Positions 59,402 to 64,000 of a DNA stretch of 64,000 nt are shown here, in pieces. Positions within the stretch are counted from its first letter, which is position 1; every line of letters begins with the position of its first letter. The position numbers and the translations under genes are program-made. The notes below the pieces were generated by a model. The model worked only from the letters and a program-made list of their open reading frames with translations. It searched no databases and was not told where the DNA came from. This DNA comes from Maledivibacter sp. (GTDB lineage: Bacteria > Bacillota > Clostridia > Peptostreptococcales > Caminicellaceae): assembly GCA_025210375.1 (NCBI GenBank), contig JAOASB010000037.1, forward strand, positions 62,001-126,000. Reading direction: 5' to 3'.

Positions 59402-61681
59402 TTATTTAACCCTTTCCCATAAAATATCTACTATATCCTCATATTTAAGATATGACCCAACATCATCTGCCCCTGCTTGTGATTGATATAGGAAAGTAAC
59501 CGTCCCTCCATTGTTAACAAATTGATCCCATAAACCAAGTTTTTTATCTTTATCTTCTTCTATTTTATCCTTATATGTTATATTGCGAATATAATTTAAA
59601 TCATTTGTTATCACCTTAGGTTCGTCATCTTCTATATAAATATTTCCTTTGGCGGCAATTGTTCCTCTATAGTTCAACCGTCCTCTTAAATAAACATTTC
59701 CCTCTGTTATGACTACACCATCTATGCCCTCTGCCCCAAATGCGTTGATAGCTTTATCATTGGATTTCATTCCACTCTGGGAACCATTTTTCCCAATAAT
59801 ATATAGGTCTTTACTACCTTTGTTAACATGAACCACTTTTTTAATAATCTTTTCCCTTCCACCTACATCTATTTTTATATCCTCAACATAATCGATGTCT
59901 TTGGCAAAGGAGAACCTCCCCCGATTTTTGACCTTATCATGAATATATATCCTTTTATGGCTGTCGGATTCCCTTTCATCGGACATATTGTTCACATGTT
60001 TATTGTACTCTTCATGCTTTTCCTTGAGTATATGTAACATTTCACCAATATTACTGATGACACTGGGAGATACTTTACCTTTACTTATATAGGCACCTGT
60101 AGAAAATTTAATATTATTGATATCAATACTTGAACTAGTCCCTAGGTTCAAATTTTCAGGTTTAGCATTACTAGAATAAGAAAAATATTTACTTTTATTA
60201 ATAGCAGTCATTTCTTTGTCATCCCCAAATTCATCTGCTAACACAAGGGGGGAATAGGTTCCTAGCTGTACATTATTGTATCTACTCTCATCCTCTTCTA
60301 TGGTATCTGGATTATCGGCTATACCCCTTAAACTCTCTGTATAAGCTCTATAATTTCCCTTTATAGATACACTTTCACCGGTTTGATAATTCTTATCGGC
60401 TAAATCAATATATACCGTTCCCCCTATATAAGTATCTCCCTTAATTTTCAAGGAAGAACCATTACTTTGTCCTATATCCTGGCTATTAATTACAATACTA
60501 CTACTTTCATCATGGGTGGCTTTTTCCTTTTTATTCGAACCATCGGAAAATCCATAATAATCGCCATGGATATCTATCTTGGCTTTGTTGCCATTCAATT
60601 CTATGTCATCCTCTGTGTAGGCTGAATTTTGTACTACAATGGAACTCCCACTAGTGCCTTCTTGAACAACCAAGCTATTACAATAGGCATTTCCTTTTAT
60701 GATTATGCTGGAATTGTCATAATTTGTATGGATATAGCTATTGGCTACGGCATTACCATTGATAATGACACTTCCTGCTTTTCCCGATCCCACTACTATG
60801 CCCCCGAATTTTCTGCACTCCTTTAGGTTAGATGGCTTTGTCCCATAGGCATATACATCTCCGTTAATAGTCACATCCTTCCCCGTTACATATAGATTAT
60901 TTTGGGTAGTAATGGCCTTTTTCCATAGAATGTTTTCGTCTATCTCTGCCTTTATATTTTTTACATAGTATGGAGCCCTATAGGGTGGTATTTTTATGGT
61001 GAATCGTCCCCTTACCTGCTTTTTGATACTATTATGTTCAAAGCTAGATAGTAATGTAATCCCGTAGGGAACTGGCCCACCCTTCTTCATATCCACTGCA
61101 TTAGATGGCTTACCATTAGAAGCAATTCTAATCGGAACATGAATTTGATATAATTTGGGTTCGCCTTCCACTGTAACACTTGCCTTTTTTTTATCATCTC
61201 CATTAACAATAGCTTCATCTACTATTCCATACCCATGTATCCCTAGATCATCTTCTAGATTATCATTTATATAGGTTGCAAAGCCTAGCTTAAACCACTC
61301 CTCAATAACCGGTATCATCTTTTCCTCAACTACTTCTCCATAGCCATTGGATTCTTTAATAAATACACTATCATCGGACTTAGGATTAAATCTTTCCTTT
61401 TTTCTCTCTTTTTCAATAAACTTATCTAGATTATCTTTAACTTTCTCATTTCCCGCTTTAATGGCTCCCTCTACTTCCTTGCCAATAAATGCATGGGCTT
61501 CCGCTAGCCCCGCTTCTGCCAAGTAAAATGACGTCTTTGCATTTTTATCGGCTATCTTCATCCTAAAATTTATTACGCTTAGGGATATGATGGCGGTTCC
61601 CAATATACTCAATATAGTTAGGGTTACCAACACTAGAACAAGAGTCGATCCTTTTTTTGATCTTAAAATTCTTCTAAGCAT
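59402..61681 (-). CDS. PilX-like large minor pilin with beta-helix region
   Basis: A 759-aa protein. Leader MLRRILRSKKG precedes STLVLVLVTLTILSILGTAI; mature position 5 is Leu, not Glu, as in PilX/GspK-type minor pilins. Residues ~245-420 are regular short repeats (ITINGDVYAYG, VIINGNAVANSYI, IIIKGNAYCNSLVV pattern), suggesting a right-handed beta-helix; the same recurs ~640-690. Very large for a pilin. Likely a priming minor pilin with a display domain. Confidence 0.85.
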   Translation of the reverse strand: MLRRILRSKKGSTLVLVLVTLTILSILGTAIISLSVINFRMKIADKNAKTSFYLAEAGLAEAHAFIGKEVEGAIKAGNEKVKDNLDKFIEKERKKERFNPKSDDSVFIKESNGYGEVVEEKMIPVIEEWFKLGFATYINDNLEDDLGIHGYGIVDEAIVNGDDKKKASVTVEGEPKLYQIHVPIRIASNGKPSNAVDMKKGGPVPYGITLLSSFEHNSIKKQVRGRFTIKIPPYRAPYYVKNIKAEIDENILWKKAITTQNNLYVTGKDVTINGDVYAYGTKPSNLKECRKFGGIVVGSGKAGSVIINGNAVANSYIHTNYDNSSIIIKGNAYCNSLVVQEGTSGSSIVVQNSAYTEDDIELNGNKAKIDIHGDYYGFSDGSNKKEKATHDESSSIVINSQDIGQSNGSSLKIKGDTYIGGTVYIDLADKNYQTGESVSIKGNYRAYTESLRGIADNPDTIEEDESRYNNVQLGTYSPLVLADEFGDDKEMTAINKSKYFSYSSNAKPENLNLGTSSSIDINNIKFSTGAYISKGKVSPSVISNIGEMLHILKEKHEEYNKHVNNMSDERESDSHKRIYIHDKVKNRGRFSFAKDIDYVEDIKIDVGGREKIIKKVVHVNKGSKDLYIIGKNGSQSGMKSNDKAINAFGAEGIDGVVITEGNVYLRGRLNYRGTIAAKGNIYIEDDEPKVITNDLNYIRNITYKDKIEEDKDKKLGLWDQFVNNGGTVTFLYQSQAGADDVGSYLKYEDIVDILWERVK

Positions 61682-61693
61682 TCAAGGCACTCC

Positions 61694-62395
61694 TTAATCA
61701 ATGGTTTTAAAACTTGCTAACTCCGTTAAGGTCTCAGTTCCTTTTTTGACTGTTATTTTAATTTTATATACTCTATTTTTGTCTGCATTTACTACAGTCC
61801 TATCATAGATATTCCTATATACATATACCTCTCCATATTCTGTCACTATCTTAACATCACTTCCCTCTGATGCTGAATGAACTTTGTATATATTGACTCT
61901 TTCGCCGGATTTATTTATTACCTTTAAAATTTTATTCATGTTTGCATTACACTTTATTTCTATATTTAGCACTGAGTCAAAGGTGACGGGATAGGTACTT
62001 GAACCTAATTTGATGGTATTGTTCTCTATAATTAATTTATTATTATTAAAATCCTTAGAAGAGGCTTCAAAGCTAAAATGATAACTAATATTTCCACCAG
62101 CATCAAGTTGAAAATCATAATTTTCACTAATATCTACCCTTACTTTCATACCACTCTCACTATCATTAAACGGATTCTTAGTGATAGAGTTTTTAAATAC
62201 AATAGGATTTGACATAGCCTTTTCCATATATCTTTGAGCTACTTGATTGGCTATCATTCTATTCCTTGCATTCCCATTGTTTCTAACGCTGGATACAAAC
62301 AATGTGGCTAAGGGTGTTATGATGATGCCCAATATAGCTATACTCACTATAATCTCTACTAAGGTTACGCCCCTTTTATCCCCTAACTTTATCAC
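61694..62395 (-). CDS. Type IV prepilin-like protein (PilV type)
   Basis: A 233-aa minor pilin. Leader MIKLGDKRG cut before VTLVEIIVSIAILGIIITP, with Glu5. NQVAQRYMEKAM is typical of PilV. Start GTG 62395 with TTGGGGG. Between pilO and the PilX-like gene. Confidence 0.88.
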   Translation of the reverse strand: MIKLGDKRGVTLVEIIVSIAILGIIITPLATLFVSSVRNNGNARNRMIANQVAQRYMEKAMSNPIVFKNSITKNPFNDSESGMKVRVDISENYDFQLDAGGNISYHFSFEASSKDFNNNKLIIENNTIKLGSSTYPVTFDSVLNIEIKCNANMNKILKVINKSGERVNIYKVHSASEGSDVKIVTEYGEVYVYRNIYDRTVVNADKNRVYKIKITVKKGTETLTELASFKTID

Positions 62396-62410
62396 TATAA
62401 TGCCCCCAAA

Positions 62411-63652
62411 TTATCTCGTAAGGTTTATATTACCTATTTTTTTTATAATATTTACCCTGGATTTTTTCCTATCATCGTAATCAATCTTAATACTTAATTG
62501 TAAATTGGACTTGTTAATTAAAGACAAATTCATTCCACTGGTATCTTTCTCCCCATTCCTTTTGTGGGATATAATATTAAGCTTTACATATTTGCCATTG
62601 GGTTTAAATTCAATCTTATTGTTCTTGTATTCCTTTGGCCAGCTGTCTGATTGAGTTTTGTACCTATAAAAGTATTTATTATCTTCCTCAAGTATTTCAA
62701 ATTCAACATTTTCAAAATTCCCATTATCTGCATAAACATAGGTCTTCATAGCGGTATCCTTTGTTTTCCCAATAATAATGGTTGGCAAATCAGATGTAAT
62801 TGGCTTTACAGTCATAATAAAATCATAGTTTTTTCTAGAAGCATTTTTAGAATCACCACTATTCACACCGACATATCCACTAAATGCCTCAAAGGGATTT
62901 TCTCTACCATATTCATTGCTAATATTCCAATTTAAATAATTGATATCATAATCATAATTTTTAAGCCTTGGTACAGCATAAAAATCTAAAACAATATTCC
63001 CCACCATTGGCCCACTATCTGGATTCGATAAACTTAAATTCTTAATGACTATCTTCTTATCAAAGTCCTCTATGTTTTCTATGAAATCAATAATATTTTC
63101 ATAGCTTCCCTCAAAATTTATGGTGGTTATCATCTTTTCAAGTTCAGTTTCTCTACTTTCCTTAGAAGAATCCTCATTATCATTGGTTTTATCCTCGGTA
63201 TTCTTTCTATTGCCATTAATTTTACCCGATTCATTATTATATTGTTGTACTAACTCCTTAAGTAGATAATCATTATTATCCCCTTGTGGATTTACGATCT
63301 CTATCTGCCCAACTTTTTTTTCAGTAAACCCCATGCTGGATATCTTTATTTCTGCATCCTTCGCCATATTATCTATTGTGACTATATATTTCTCTTGAAT
63401 AATCATTGGAAATAATTTCTGACATCCATACATTATTTTAGAGTTCATAATCTTAAAATCTTTATGTAGTTTATTGTCTGGAGATATTGCAATTTTTGTT
63501 TTTTGAACCCTGTCCTTATATTCCTCAGCCTCTAAATTCAATTCCTTGATCTTGTTCAATTGTGGTGTCAAAGCAAATTTATAATATGCTACCATCAATA
63601 TTAATGCCCCCAAGACTAATAGTAGGACTTTTTCTCGCTTAGTTATCTTCAT
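62411..63652 (-). CDS. pilO: Type IV pilus assembly protein PilO-like
   Basis: A 413-aa inner-membrane protein: membrane segment ~8-27, coiled coil ~30-55, then a ferredoxin-like periplasm-facing domain (QYNNESGKING ... LEKMITTINFEGSYENIIDFI, read over adjacent strands). Pairs with PilN to form the alignment complex between the platform and the surface. Longer than proteobacterial PilO (~200 aa) because of a C-terminal ~180-residue extension. Start ATG 63652 overlaps pilN by 14 nt. Confidence 0.87.
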   Translation of the reverse strand: MKITKREKVLLLVLGALILMVAYYKFALTPQLNKIKELNLEAEEYKDRVQKTKIAISPDNKLHKDFKIMNSKIMYGCQKLFPMIIQEKYIVTIDNMAKDAEIKISSMGFTEKKVGQIEIVNPQGDNNDYLLKELVQQYNNESGKINGNRKNTEDKTNDNEDSSKESRETELEKMITTINFEGSYENIIDFIENIEDFDKKIVIKNLSLSNPDSGPMVGNIVLDFYAVPRLKNYDYDINYLNWNISNEYGRENPFEAFSGYVGVNSGDSKNASRKNYDFIMTVKPITSDLPTIIIGKTKDTAMKTYVYADNGNFENVEFEILEEDNKYFYRYKTQSDSWPKEYKNNKIEFKPNGKYVKLNIISHKRNGEKDTSGMNLSLINKSNLQLSIKIDYDDRKKSRVNIIKKIGNINLTR

Positions 63653-64000
63653 TCTTATTCACATCCCTAAATGTACATAGCATTGAAAAAATATAATTTG
63701 TTCCATCTTCAGCTTCTTTATTGATAGAGCCGACATGCACCTCTTTAAATGTATCCATTGATTTAAGATTGTGTTCAAACTCAGCAACAGGGGTTCTCTC
63801 CTTAGATATACCTTGTACTTGTATTCCCTCAAGTGTAAAAGACATGGTTCTTATAAATAAATCCTTTGGTATTGTAGACGCTATATCCTCCATCAAACTG
63901 CTATTTATATTAGACGAAATATCTATGCTAACATTTATATTTTCCAATGTTTCCAAGTATTTTCCCATCACGTCAATTTTTTGACCCTTTTCTTCCACTG
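63639..64000 (-). CDS. pilN: Type IV pilus assembly protein PilN, 5' end outside window
   Basis: The frame enters from the right edge and stops at 63639, giving the C-terminal ~119 residues. TIPKDLFIRTMSFTLEGIQ and VAEFEHNLKSMDTFKEV match the PilN ferredoxin-like domain. The GTG at 63998 is internal. The overlap with pilO is typical of the pilMNO order; pilM and the motor genes are expected to the right. Confidence 0.82.
   Translation of the reverse strand, partial: VEEKGQKIDVMGKYLETLENINVSIDISSNINSSLMEDIASTIPKDLFIRTMSFTLEGIQVQGISKERTPVAEFEHNLKSMDTFKEVHVGSINKEAEDGTNYIFSMLCTFRDVNKNEDN

Overview
The window is chromosomal DNA of a low-GC, anaerobic, endospore-forming member of the Clostridia. 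Evidence includes Spo0A, SpoIVB, SpoIIM and a complete SpoIIIAA-AH operon, strong AGGAGG-type ribosome sites, frequent GTG/TTG starts, intrinsic terminators with U tracts and a cobalamin riboswitch. The genus cannot be fixed from sequence reading alone. An OLE RNA with its OapA partner fits the extremophilic and anaerobic Firmicutes that carry this pair. Nearly all genes are on the minus strand; only about 11.0-18.6 kb (two metal/cofactor ABC systems) is on the plus strand.

Region 1 (1-7.4 kb, minus): steA, steB, a GT2 glycosyltransferase, an MraY/WecA-like transferase, a DUF3866 protein, nudF, spoIIM and a xerD cut by the left edge. Region 2 (7.6-11 kb): an LRR surface protein, a 55-aa small gene and a PP2C-like protein set among mobile repeats. 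Region 3 (11-18.6 kb, plus): an Fe3+-type ABC transporter, a decayed gene fragment, then a cobalamin riboswitch with two terminators before a btuFCD-like corrinoid importer and a CGGC protein. Region 4 (18.8-30 kb, minus): a sugar ABC transporter without its ATPase and with a TudS-like desulfidase, a GC-rich branched palindrome, a DUF2179 and a VOC protein, a DUF4358-like lipoprotein/MBOAT/DHHW surface-acylation set, a cupin and a histidine phosphatase.

Region 5 (30.3-53.5 kb, minus) is the conserved clostridial supercluster spo0A, spoIVB, recN, argR, tlyA, dxs, oapA, OLE RNA, DUF212, ispA, xseB, xseA, folD, TsaD paralogue, nusB, asp23, spoIIIAH-AA, CD1247-type protein, efp and pepP. The OLE RNA has its own promoter and terminator, and spo0A has a sigma-H-type promoter overlapping inverted 0A boxes. 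Region 6 (53.6-55.3 kb) is an IS607-family remnant: intact tnpB, broken serine-recombinase tnpA, right-end sequence that may encode an omega RNA. Region 7 (55.3-64 kb, minus) is comFB and the downstream part of a type IV pilus operon (pilN, pilO, PilV-like, PilX-like and GspJ-like pilins) ending in a large secreted VWA/PA14 protein, a possible pilus-tip adhesin.

Three families of small non-coding inverted repeats are scattered between genes. The best defined has six copies with GAGGAAATTGCATAA-type ends, five of them flanked by perfect 4-bp target duplications, so it is a MITE-like family. Readings come from direct inspection; no database search or folding was run.
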